Part shown: in pieces, positions 55,101 through 64,000 of the stretch
Layout: each line of letters starts with the position of its first letter
Numbering within the stretch: position 1 is the first letter of the stretch
Source: Marinobacter halophilus
Lineage (GTDB): Bacteria; Pseudomonadota; Gammaproteobacteria; Pseudomonadales; Oleiphilaceae
Assembly: GCF_003007685.1 (NCBI RefSeq)
Contig: NZ_PXNN01000011.1
Span: 496,001-560,000 of the forward strand
Direction: 5' to 3'
Length of the DNA: 64,000 bases
Made by a program: the position numbers and the translations under genes
Notes under the pieces: generated by a model
Told to the model about the DNA's origin: nothing
The model's input: the letters and a program-made list of their open reading frames with translations, nothing else
Databases searched by the model: none

Positions 55101-56381
55101 GTTGCGCTGGCTATTGTAAGACGCCAGCTTGGGACCTGGCAGGTCCTGTACATCGGTGGGCAGAAAGCCACGCTCCCGGAACCAGTGTTCGGTCTGGGTG
55201 GTCAGCACGAACAGTTTGTGGATGCCCTGGCCCCGGGCCAGTTTTTCAACCATCGCCAGAATGTCATCACCCCGCCCCGCGCGCCGGTAGGACGGGTCGA
55301 CGGCAAAGCAGGACAATTCACCGGTGCCTTCATCCGGGTAATGGTACAACGCAGCACAACCCACAATCGTGCCGTCGCGTTCAGCCACTACAAAGCGGTC
55401 AATCTCGGTTTCCAGCATTTCCCGGGAACGGCGCACCAGCACGCCCTGCTCTTCCAGAGGCTGGATCAGTTCCAGAATGCCGCCGATGTCTTCCACTCTG
55501 GCCTGGCGAATCTGCTCATAATTGTCGCCGCTGACCAGGGTGCCGGAACCATCGCGGGTGAACATTTCTTCGAGCAAGGCGCCGTCTTCGGCGTAACTGA
55601 TGATGTGGGCCCGGCGCACACCCTTCACACAGGCATCACAGGCGGCCTTGAGCAGGGCGGCGTCGTGACCGGTAACGGCATTGTCGTTCAGACGCTCGGA
55701 AGCCTGCCGGGCTGACAGTTCGCGGATCAGTGATCCGTCTTCTTCCAGCAGGCCTTCGTCGTCGATGAAGACGATGAGTTTTTCAGCCTGCAGGGCGGCG
55801 GCGACCTGGCTGCCAACGTCTTCGTAGGAAAGATTGAAGGCGTCCCCGGTGGGCGAGTAACCCAGCGGTGGCAGCAGTACGATGTGACCTAACTCCAGTA
55901 ACTGCTCGATACCCCGGGTATCGACCCGGCGGACTTTGCCGGTGTAGCCAAAATCAACGCCATCAAGCACGCCCACCGGCTTGGCCGTGACGTAATTGCC
56001 GCTGGTGACGCGGATCCTGGCATTGTGCATGGGGGAGTTGACCAGGCCCATGGAAAGTTGGCTTTCCAGGTAGGCTCTTAATCCGCCAATGGCTTCCATA
56101 ACCAGGGGCAGGTGGTTGTCCGGAGTGACGCGCAGACCCCTCGAGAAAACGGATTCGAGGCCGGCGTCGTCGAGGCGCGCCTGGATTTGCGGGCGACCGC
56201 CAAAAGCCACCACCAGGCGCACGCCCAGGCTGCTGAGCAGGGCAATGTCGTGGATGATGTTGATGAAGTTCCGGTGCTCGATGGCATCGCCGGGCATGGT
56301 CAGAACGACAGTTCGGCCGCGGTGGGCATTGATGTACGGAGAGGAATGGCGGAATCCGTGCAGCCAGTCGTTTGATTTCAA
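55074..56381 (-). CDS. argA: N-acetylglutamate synthase
   Basis: 435-aa enzyme that acetylates glutamate, the first step of arginine synthesis. The N-terminal amino-acid kinase-like domain (about 1-285: VVLTMPGDAIEHRNFINIIHDI, VVAFGGRPQI) is the arginine-feedback part; the C-terminal GNAT domain (about 290-435) has GCAALYHYPDEGTGELSCFAVDP and RRAGRGDDILAMVEKLARG. The start is TTG at 56381, supported by AAGGAA 9 bases upstream and by the alignment with the family N-terminus. Last gene of the coaBC-argA operon. Confidence 0.94.
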   Translation of the reverse strand: MKSNDWLHGFRHSSPYINAHRGRTVVLTMPGDAIEHRNFINIIHDIALLSSLGVRLVVAFGGRPQIQARLDDAGLESVFSRGLRVTPDNHLPLVMEAIGGLRAYLESQLSMGLVNSPMHNARIRVTSGNYVTAKPVGVLDGVDFGYTGKVRRVDTRGIEQLLELGHIVLLPPLGYSPTGDAFNLSYEDVGSQVAAALQAEKLIVFIDDEGLLEEDGSLIRELSARQASERLNDNAVTGHDAALLKAACDACVKGVRRAHIISYAEDGALLEEMFTRDGSGTLVSGDNYEQIRQARVEDIGGILELIQPLEEQGVLVRRSREMLETEIDRFVVAERDGTIVGCAALYHYPDEGTGELSCFAVDPSYRRAGRGDDILAMVEKLARGQGIHKLFVLTTQTEHWFRERGFLPTDVQDLPGPKLASYNSQRNSKVFYKPL

Positions 56382-56441
56382 AACTTCGTTCCTTTTTTCT
56401 GATATGACCAGGCAGGCGACTTTGGAGTGTGTCGTCCGCTG

Positions 56442-57611
56442 TTAGAGACAGAATTCTTTGATTAATCCTTTCAGGATATCCACCGTTGGCTGCAGCTGGG
56501 CCAGCTCCAGATATTCGTCCGGCTGATGGGCCTGGTCGATGGAGCCCGGGCCCATGACCAGGGTTTCCAGACCCAGCTTTTGTAACCAGGGCGCTTCGGT
56601 GGCGAAGGCGACGGCGTGGGCGGTGTGGCCGGTGAGTTTCTCACAGGCCTTGACCAGGGCGGCGTCGGCCGGGGTTTCGAACGGGGGCACGCCGTCGAAC
56701 AGGGGCTCGAAGGTCAGGTTCAATTGGTGGCGCTCGGCCAGGGGCTGCATCCGGCCTAGGATGCTCTGGCGCAGGGTTTCCATGTTCATACCAGGCAACG
56801 GGCGCAGATCGAAGTGAAGTTCGCACTGGGCGCAGATGCGGTTGGGGTTGTCGCCGCCATGGATGCAGCCCAGGTTCAGGGTGGGCACCTGGACCTCGAA
56901 ATTGGGGTTACGATATTTATCCTGCCACTCGGCGCGAAGGGCCAGCAATTCGCCCATGGCTTCGTGCATGCCTTCGAGAGCGTTGCGGCCGAGGTCCGGG
57001 TTGGAGGAGTGGCCAGACTGCCCATCAAACCTCAGCCGTTCCATCATGATGCCCTTGTGCATACGCACCGGCCTGAGGTTGGTGGGCTCGCCGATGACCG
57101 CGTAACGGGCTTTCGGTTTGCCGGCCTCAGCCAGGGCGCGGGCGCCGTTCATGGAGCTTTCTTCGTCGGCCGTCGCCAGGATGATCAGGGGTTGTTGCAG
57201 GGGCTGGTCGACGAAGGCTTTGGCGGCTTCGATGGCCAGTGGGAAGAAGCCTTTCATGTCGCAGGTGCCCAGACCGTACCAGCGATCGTTTTTTTCGGTC
57301 AGGGTGAAAGGATCACTTTGCCAGCGTTTGTCGTCAAACGGCACGGTGTCGGTATGGCCGGACAGCACCAGGCCGCCGGAGCCGCTGCCGAGGGTGGCAA
57401 TCAGGTTGTATTTGCCGGGCATGCCGGGGACTTCCAGGATGTCCACGGCAAATCCCAGTGGCTCCAGCCACTCCGCCAGAGTGCGGATCACCGCTTCGTT
57501 GCTGTGGTCCCAATCCGGCGACGCACTGCTGATAGAGGGCAGCGAAATCAGCCGGGTCAGCATGTCCCGGATGCCCGGTACCGCGTTTGCCTTGTCTGTA
57601 CTTTGCACCAT
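56442..57611 (-). CDS. argE: Acetylornithine deacetylase
   Basis: 389-aa M20 family zinc hydrolase that frees ornithine from N-acetylornithine in the linear arginine pathway. Metal-site segments are LVLSGHTDTVPFDDKRW, YGLGTCDMKGFFPLAI, ILATADEESSMNGA and the late GPGSIDQAHQPDEYL. The ATG at 57611 is chosen for its GGGAGG ribosome-binding site; an upstream frame of 18 codons is not family-like. It lies 22 bp after the hypothetical gene. Confidence 0.95.
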   Translation of the reverse strand: MVQSTDKANAVPGIRDMLTRLISLPSISSASPDWDHSNEAVIRTLAEWLEPLGFAVDILEVPGMPGKYNLIATLGSGSGGLVLSGHTDTVPFDDKRWQSDPFTLTEKNDRWYGLGTCDMKGFFPLAIEAAKAFVDQPLQQPLIILATADEESSMNGARALAEAGKPKARYAVIGEPTNLRPVRMHKGIMMERLRFDGQSGHSSNPDLGRNALEGMHEAMGELLALRAEWQDKYRNPNFEVQVPTLNLGCIHGGDNPNRICAQCELHFDLRPLPGMNMETLRQSILGRMQPLAERHQLNLTFEPLFDGVPPFETPADAALVKACEKLTGHTAHAVAFATEAPWLQKLGLETLVMGPGSIDQAHQPDEYLELAQLQPTVDILKGLIKEFCL

Positions 57612-57633
57612 GTCAGCCTCCCGGCGGTTAATC

Positions 57634-58875
57634 TCAGTCCGGGCGGCCCCGCCGCCAGACGTCAAATTGCCTGATTGCCCGGATCAGTATCGGGTAGGCC
57701 ACTTCACCGCCGGCCACGGTGCGCGATACTTCCAGTTCACGCTCACCGACACTGACCAGGCGCCCTTCGACCTGGTTGTCGTTGGACAAGGTCACCCGGA
57801 CCTGCCGCCCGATCCAGATTTGCGCATTGTCCAGCTCATCAGCATACCACTGCAGAACCCCCGGCTCTTCCCGGGGCACCACTGGCTCCATGGCTTCAAG
57901 CGGCAGCGGTGACGCGGGCGCTTCCATTTCGGTCAGGTAGATATCGGGCACACCGGCGCCGTTGTAGGAGACTCCCCAGGCCGAGCCGGGTTCCGATCCC
58001 GAGCGTACCGGGATGCCCAGGGTGTCAGAGCCAGGCTGAATGGCCATGATCAGCTCGCCGCCTTCCATCAGCCATTGCCGATACAACGCCAGCAACTGGT
58101 CGCTGCCTTGATAACCGCGGGCTTGCAGGCCAGCTTCCAGCGCCGATACGGCATGACGGGCCCACTCATCCACGTCCAGCCCGGCTTCCCTGGCACAATA
58201 GGCAGAAAGGCGACGCATCAGGCCGGCATCGCGGAAGGTAACACCGATCGGCTCCGCACTGCTCGACAACGTAGCCTCCTGGCCAGAGAGATTGACGCGG
58301 GCACCTGGCCAGTCAAGCTCCAGGCTTCCTGTGGCGACGGTGTTGATTTCCGCCCGCACACCGCTGGCGCGCTGATTCAGCACCAGATCACCCCGGATTG
58401 CCGGGATCCCCATACGCACGAGGTCACCGCTACCAATTTGCTGGCGTGGGTCCGGGGCGCAGGCCAGGGCCAGCAGCGGTGGCAGCGACTCGGTCTCGGC
58501 ACCGGCGGTCACCCAGTTACGGAACATGGTCGGTTCCAGCGCCATGCTGGCCTGCTCGACCACCAGCTGCCAGGTTGAAGGCAACGAGGTCGGGTTGGCC
58601 AGTGTGGTCAGCAACGCCAGTGGCGATCCGGCATCAAACTCCAGCAGCCTCAGCTCCAGCGGTTGGGTCAGCCGAAAGTTCTGCCAGCTGGACTGCTTCA
58701 GAATGATCCGGCCATCCAGCGCCGAGCCAATGCTGCCGCGCTCCAGCACGCCGTAATCAGAGAGTGCGGTGCGCGCCTCTGCCATGCGTTGATCCGTCAA
58801 CCACCAGACGCCAGCCTTGAAGCCGGCGAAGGCCACTATTCCCACAATGATCAGAAATGACAACAGGCGCTTCAT
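57634..58875 (-). CDS. Membrane-anchored hypothetical protein with LSm-like C-terminus
   Basis: 413-aa protein with one N-terminal transmembrane helix (LLSFLIIVGIVAFAGFKAGVWWL) and a large predicted periplasmic part. Residues about 40-300 resemble envelope proteins with repeated beta strands (YGVLERGSIGSALDGRIILKQ), a pattern I do not place in a named family. The last 60 residues read IGRQVRVTLSNDNQVEGRL, then RELEVSRTVAGGEVAYPILI, similar to an Sm/LSm beta-barrel. It sits between argB and argE with 23- and 22-bp gaps, so it is part of the arginine operon. Function unknown. Confidence 0.8.
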   Translation of the reverse strand: MKRLLSFLIIVGIVAFAGFKAGVWWLTDQRMAEARTALSDYGVLERGSIGSALDGRIILKQSSWQNFRLTQPLELRLLEFDAGSPLALLTTLANPTSLPSTWQLVVEQASMALEPTMFRNWVTAGAETESLPPLLALACAPDPRQQIGSGDLVRMGIPAIRGDLVLNQRASGVRAEINTVATGSLELDWPGARVNLSGQEATLSSSAEPIGVTFRDAGLMRRLSAYCAREAGLDVDEWARHAVSALEAGLQARGYQGSDQLLALYRQWLMEGGELIMAIQPGSDTLGIPVRSGSEPGSAWGVSYNGAGVPDIYLTEMEAPASPLPLEAMEPVVPREEPGVLQWYADELDNAQIWIGRQVRVTLSNDNQVEGRLVSVGERELEVSRTVAGGEVAYPILIRAIRQFDVWRRGRPD

Positions 58876-58898
58876 CCGGTTGCTCCGGCTCAGGTGAA

Positions 58899-59834
<936 letters not shown>

Positions 59835-62495
59835 TCAGAAGTCCGCCACGAGACCCGGTGCGGCTTTGGTCAATTGCTCCCGGAACACGGATTTGATTCG
59901 TTCCAGAGCGTCGTCGGTTTCGGCTTCAAAGCGAAGTACCAGAACCGGGGTGGTGTTGGAGGCCCGGCACAGACCCCAGCCATCGACATAATCCACGCGA
60001 ATGCCATCAATGGTGCTGATGTTGCCATCGCCAAATTCGCCCAGCTGGCCCAAGCGTTCCATGATCGCGAACTTTTCGATCTCCGTCACCTCGACGTTCA
60101 GCTCAGGCGTGCTGATATCCTCCGGGAAATCTTCGAAAACGTCCTCACTGTGACGGTCTTCAATACCCAGGATCTCGAGCAGCCTGGCTGCCGAATACAG
60201 GCCGTCATCGAATCCGTACCAGCGCTCGCCGAAGAAGATATGACCGCTCATCTCGCCCGCCAGCAGCGCTCCGGTTTCCTTCATTTTTGCCTTCATCAGC
60301 GAATGCCCGGATTTCCACATAATCGGGCGACCGCCCGCCTCGGAAATCACTCCGGCCAGACGACGGCTGCACTTGACGTCGTACAGCACGTCCGCGCCCG
60401 GGTTGCGGGATACCACGTCGCGGGCAAACAGCATCAGCAACCGATCTGGCCAGATAATTTTGCCGGTGTTGGTGACCACGCCCAGGCGATCGCCGTCGCC
60501 GTCAAAGGCCAGCCCGATGTCGGATCCGGTTTCCTTTACCTTGGCAATGAGGTCCTGCAGGTTGGCCGGCTTGCCCGGGTCCGGGTGGTGATTCGGGAAA
60601 TCGCCGTCGACCTCACAGTAAAGTGGCGTCACTTCGCAGCCCAGCTCCTCGATCAGCATGGGACCCAGTTCACCGGCAATACCGTTGCCGGCATCAACCA
60701 CCACTTTCAGAGGGGCAGCCACCGCAATATCACCGACAATGCGATCCAGGTAGGCCCGGCGCACATCTTCGCTGGACTGGGCGCCCTGACCTGAACTGAA
60801 GTCGCCGGTCTGGATGCGCTGATACAGCTTCTGGATTGCCTCCCCCGACAGGGTTTCGCCACCCAGCATAATTTTCAGGCCATTGTAGTTGGCCGGGTTA
60901 TGGCTTCCCGTGACCATAACGCCGGAACCGGTCTGCAGATGGTGGGTAGCAAAGTACAGCACCGGGGTGGGTATCGCACCCAAATGGATGATATTACAGC
61001 CGGCTGCCATAATCCCTCTGGCTAACGCATCGGCCAACTCCGGGCTGGAATGGCGACCATCGTAGCCAATGCAGAGCGAGATTACGCCACGGTCAGCCGC
61101 TTCCGACCCGATAGCGCGGCCAATAACCTCAACCACCTCGGCAGAGAGGCTATCGTCGACAATGCCGCGAATGTCATAAGCACGGAAAATTTCAGGATTA
61201 ACGGAAACCGAGGGCAACTGGGTTTCTTCAACTTCGGGAATGTCTTCATCAAACAATGAGTCGTCGCTACCACCAAAACCCAGCACGTCCTCATCACTGT
61301 CCAGCATATCAATGTCCGGCATGTCCTTGTCCTGAAACAGCGGTTCTTCTGCCGGCGCCGCTTTCTTGCCACCAGCAGAGGGCGGCTTCGGCCGGGCACT
61401 CTCAGAAGCTTTGGCGAGACGCTTTTCAACCATCTGGGAAAGTCGGTACAACACCTCTCCAGTAGACGCCACCATATCCCACCGGAAGCCTGGCGGCTTG
61501 ACCCGCTCCCCGCCAAACACTTTGTGAGACCACTGAATCAGTGCGGTAACATCCTGGCGGATGGCGCGCTGAGCCCCACTCAGCAGCAGCCAAACTACAA
61601 TCGCAGCGACCAGTATCGGCAGCCCGACCAATGTGACCATGACTACGGTATTGACCGGCGCTGCCGGAGCCGATGCCGGCTGGTAAACCACCGTCCAGTC
61701 CGGATTCAGCAGCGTTCTGACCTCGGCCGGACCAGAGCCGTTACCGGAACTGACCACGGTACGGGAACCGCCGGACACCGCCTGCAACAACGCCAATTGC
61801 CCACCCAGCTGGCTGTTGGTAACCGACAGCTGAGGCTGCAGATGCGCAGCATCGTAAACCACGACAATACTGCCTACCACAGCGTTGCTGACCGGGTGCC
61901 GCACCGCTGCGGCGTGCTGGAGGTACCACTGGTTATTTCTGGGGAAGGCATCCGGTAGCAACGACTGGCCATTCTCCGCCCGCCGCGCCAACTCCAGCCC
62001 CGCAAAACCCAACAGGGTGTCGTTGCTGCCGGTGCGGGGAATATCCCGATAGCGGAACACAAACACCGCCTGGGCGCCTGGCAAAGCGGCCTGCAGCTGA
62101 TTCGCCAGGGCGGCAAAGTCGGCCTGTTCGGATATCTGACTGACTACGTGACGCTGGTTGGCCAGCGCGCGCACCTGTTCCTGTTGGGCGCTGAAATAGT
62201 GATTCAGCCGTTGCTGGGCACTGTCTGCCTCCACCAAACGCGCCTGCTGATAGCTGCGCTCGGCGGACGGCTCAATAACCGCAAAGTGCAATAGCAACGC
62301 TACTGCCACGCCCGCCAGGATGACCACCAGAGCCTGATTTAAAGCCACCGAGTTAAGACGCTTCAGGCCAGAGCCCGAGGATTCTCCGGCCCGCTGATTT
62401 TTTTTACCGGTTTTTTTTTCAGTCTTCTTGTCAGGTTTGACTTCAGACTGCTCGTTTACCGCCGGTTCCTCAGCTTTCTTCTTACCGAATTTCAT
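59835..62495 (-). CDS. algC: Phosphomannomutase/phosphoglucomutase AlgC with long membrane N-terminus
   Basis: 886-aa protein. Residues 430-886 are the alpha-D-phosphohexomutase: the phosphoserine in MVTGSHNPANYNG (near residue 528), metal-binding LAFDGDGDRLGVV, GEMSGHIFFGERWYGFDDG, and the C-terminal RASNTTPVLVLRFEAE. It makes mannose-1-P and glucose-1-P for LPS, exopolysaccharide and rhamnolipid-like products. The first 430 residues add a Lys/Glu-rich tail, one helix (about 50-70), a predicted periplasmic sensor-like domain, a second helix (about 285-310) and an acidic linker. Pseudomonas AlgC is often annotated only as the 460-aa enzyme. GGGAAG precedes the start. Confidence 0.93.
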   Translation of the reverse strand: MKFGKKKAEEPAVNEQSEVKPDKKTEKKTGKKNQRAGESSGSGLKRLNSVALNQALVVILAGVAVALLLHFAVIEPSAERSYQQARLVEADSAQQRLNHYFSAQQEQVRALANQRHVVSQISEQADFAALANQLQAALPGAQAVFVFRYRDIPRTGSNDTLLGFAGLELARRAENGQSLLPDAFPRNNQWYLQHAAAVRHPVSNAVVGSIVVVYDAAHLQPQLSVTNSQLGGQLALLQAVSGGSRTVVSSGNGSGPAEVRTLLNPDWTVVYQPASAPAAPVNTVVMVTLVGLPILVAAIVVWLLLSGAQRAIRQDVTALIQWSHKVFGGERVKPPGFRWDMVASTGEVLYRLSQMVEKRLAKASESARPKPPSAGGKKAAPAEEPLFQDKDMPDIDMLDSDEDVLGFGGSDDSLFDEDIPEVEETQLPSVSVNPEIFRAYDIRGIVDDSLSAEVVEVIGRAIGSEAADRGVISLCIGYDGRHSSPELADALARGIMAAGCNIIHLGAIPTPVLYFATHHLQTGSGVMVTGSHNPANYNGLKIMLGGETLSGEAIQKLYQRIQTGDFSSGQGAQSSEDVRRAYLDRIVGDIAVAAPLKVVVDAGNGIAGELGPMLIEELGCEVTPLYCEVDGDFPNHHPDPGKPANLQDLIAKVKETGSDIGLAFDGDGDRLGVVTNTGKIIWPDRLLMLFARDVVSRNPGADVLYDVKCSRRLAGVISEAGGRPIMWKSGHSLMKAKMKETGALLAGEMSGHIFFGERWYGFDDGLYSAARLLEILGIEDRHSEDVFEDFPEDISTPELNVEVTEIEKFAIMERLGQLGEFGDGNISTIDGIRVDYVDGWGLCRASNTTPVLVLRFEAETDDALERIKSVFREQLTKAAPGLVADF

Positions 62496-62593
62496 AGTGC
62501 TTCCCGCAGTTATTATTACGTCCCGGACAATCGGTTATCCGCAAAGTATAGACGCCGGCCTGCTGATGCGCAGCCGGCCCGCCGGCACCGGGT

Positions 62594-63055
62594 CTACCGG
62601 CTTCCGGTCGAGCCAAAACCGCCGTCGCCCCGGGCACTGGCATCGAATTCCGCAACCACCTCAAACTCGGCCTGCACCACCGGCACCAGCACCAGCTGGG
62701 CAATGCGCTCACCCACCTCGATGGTGAACGGCGTCTGGCCCCGATTCCAGCAGGACACCATCAACTCACCCTGGTAGTCCGAGTCAATCAACCCGACCAG
62801 GTTTCCCAGCACAATGCCGTGCTTGTGACCAAGACCACTGCGGGGAAGTATCATCGCCGCCAACGAAGGGTCGGCAATGTGGATGGACAGCCCGGTAGGA
62901 ATCAGGTGAGTTTCACCCGGTGCAACGGTCAGGGCTTGTTCAATCCCCGCCCGGAGATCCAGGCCTGCCGAGCCCTCGGTCGCGTACTCCGGGAACGGAA
63001 TCACCCCACCGATGCGCTCATCCAGAATTCTTACCTGCAGTTTTTTTCGATTCAT
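62594..63055 (-). CDS. dut: dUTP diphosphatase
   Basis: 153-aa trimeric dUTPase that keeps uracil out of DNA and makes dUMP for thymidylate. All five motifs are visible: [43 protein letters not shown] and the C-terminal [11 protein letters not shown] that closes over the substrate. Its ATG overlaps the coaBC stop by one base (TGATG). The E. coli order dfp-dut is kept. Confidence 0.97.
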   Translation of the reverse strand: MNRKKLQVRILDERIGGVIPFPEYATEGSAGLDLRAGIEQALTVAPGETHLIPTGLSIHIADPSLAAMILPRSGLGHKHGIVLGNLVGLIDSDYQGELMVSCWNRGQTPFTIEVGERIAQLVLVPVVQAEFEVVAEFDASARGDGGFGSTGSR

Positions 63056-64000
63056 CAGTTCCCGACCTTCTTACTGTGTTCGGCAATCAACGCCACCAAC
63101 TGTGCCGCGATGGAGTGCTTACTGTCCGGGCCAATGGCCTGCTGCCCTTCAGGCCAAAATACCGTCACGGCATTGTGGTCACTGTTAAAACCGAGCCCCG
63201 GGGTGGAGACATCGTTGGCCACGATCATGTTGAGCTTTTTGCGTTGCATTTTATCGGTGGCATAACGGGCCACCTCCGTGGTCTCAGCGGCAAAGCCTAC
63301 AGTAAAGGGCGCGTCTGGCCTGGCCGCAATAGTGGCCAGGGTATCTGGGTTGCGCACCAGCGCCAGCGACATGGCATCACGGGTTTTCTTGATCTTGTCA
63401 CCGGCACAGGACTCGGGCCGGTAATCGGCCACCGCCGCGGTCGCGATAAAAACGTCGCAGCCTTCGCTGACGGCGCGCTCAGACTCCCGCAGCATGTCGT
63501 CAGCGGTGACCACCGGGCGCACTTCCACGCCGTCGGGGGCATCAAGATTAACGGGGCCACTGATAACGATTACCCTCGCTCCGGCACGGGCAGCCGCACC
63601 AGCAATGGCATAACCCATTTTTCCGGAGCTGTGATTGGAAATGTACCGGACCGGATCGATGGGCTCCCGGGTCGGGCCAGCGGTGATCACCAGCCGCTGG
63701 CCGGTCAGCACCCCTTCGGCCGCCCCGGACGACCCTTGCCGTATCAGATGGGCCAGCGCCTCCGGCTCCAGCATCCGGCCAGGCCCGGTGTCACCGCAAG
63801 CCTGCTCACCCTGATCGGGGCCCCAGACCGAGATTTGCGGATCCTCCGCCAGCAACGTCATGTTTCGCTGGGTCCGATGATTGCTCCACATAGCCTGATT
63901 CATCGCCGGTACCACCGCGATGGGCGCTTCGGTGGCACAACACACCGTCGTCAGCAGATCATCGGCCATACCCTGAGCCAGACGGGCGATAAAGTCCGCA
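63055..64000 (-). CDS. coaBC: Phosphopantothenoylcysteine synthase/decarboxylase CoaBC, 5' truncated by window edge
   Basis: C-terminal part of the bifunctional coenzyme A enzyme. The frame is open to the last base, so the start lies outside. The end of the CoaC decarboxylase part shows [12 protein letters not shown] (PxMNxxMW) and [11 protein letters not shown], the substrate-clamp motif with Asp where Glu is usual. The CoaB synthetase part has [38 protein letters not shown] and KIKK. It heads the coaBC-dut-algC-argB-hyp-argE-argA transcript as far as can be seen. Confidence 0.96.
   Translation of the reverse strand, partial: ADFIARLAQGMADDLLTTVCCATEAPIAVVPAMNQAMWSNHRTQRNMTLLAEDPQISVWGPDQGEQACGDTGPGRMLEPEALAHLIRQGSSGAAEGVLTGQRLVITAGPTREPIDPVRYISNHSSGKMGYAIAGAAARAGARVIVISGPVNLDAPDGVEVRPVVTADDMLRESERAVSEGCDVFIATAAVADYRPESCAGDKIKKTRDAMSLALVRNPDTLATIAARPDAPFTVGFAAETTEVARYATDKMQRKKLNMIVANDVSTPGLGFNSDHNAVTVFWPEGQQAIGPDSKHSIAAQLVALIAEHSKKVGN

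Overview
This is a 64 kb, GC-rich, gene-dense piece of a gammaproteobacterial chromosome. Gene content and protein character (Vfr-type CRP, AmgK/MurU, an AlgC-type mutase, a lipase with its dedicated foldase, SlmA) fit a marine relative of Pseudomonas, most likely Marinobacter or a close neighbour; this is inference from protein recognition, not a database match. No rRNA, tRNA, CRISPR array, transposase or prophage gene was seen. Both ends cut genes: an RND membrane-fusion protein at the left and coaBC at the right.

Layout. 1-3.9 kb: RND efflux pair closed by a bidirectional terminator. 4.0-7.8 kb: AraC regulator, a decayed PAS/EAL gene, an Aer-like chemoreceptor and a DUF3301 protein. 7.9-13.5 kb: secreted lipase, its foldase, a histidine kinase, a convergent LuxR-type response regulator and a PstS-OmpA fusion protein with a possible Pho box. 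13.6-16.4 kb: aminotransferase, inositol-monophosphatase family enzyme and slmA. 16.5-24.4 kb (minus strand): lptD-surA-pdxA-ksgA-apaH-DUF423-thiS-thiG, driven by a good sigma-70-like promoter before lptD. 24.6-27.1 kb: amgK-murU-djlA-like operon (peptidoglycan recycling). 28.1-36.4 kb: rpe-gph-trpE, then modABC, then trpGDC; a 112-bp palindromic element lies between trpD and trpC. 36.4-46.0 kb: a mixed accessory block (DUF4202, diguanylate cyclase, two GSTs, three alpha/beta hydrolases, M14 peptidase, two lipoproteins, a sterol-desaturase family enzyme). 46-50.3 kb: vfr, OsmC/YhfA, speD, pirin, phosphoribulokinase. 50.3-54.1 kb: a giant PilZ-DUF1631-GGDEF-EAL protein with degenerate catalytic motifs. 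54.3-55.1 kb: a broken aminopeptidase gene. 55.1-64 kb (minus strand): coaBC-dut-algC-argB-hypothetical-argE-argA.

How it fits together. Most of 18-48 kb follows the P. aeruginosa gene order I recall (apaH...lptD-amgK-murU, rpe-gph-trpE, trpGDC-vfr-osmC-speD), with this lineage's own insertions: modABC between trpE and trpG, about 9.6 kb between trpC and vfr, and loss of apaG between ksgA and apaH. The main themes are envelope building (LptD, SurA, AmgK/MurU, AlgC), amino-acid synthesis (Trp, Arg), polyamine synthesis and cyclic-nucleotide signalling (Vfr, GGDEF, PilZ/EAL). I found no convincing new defence or mobile system. The most unusual items are the palindromic elements, the two gene relics, the degenerate c-di-GMP protein, the PstS-OmpA fusion and a membrane-anchored protein with an LSm-like tail inside the arginine operon.
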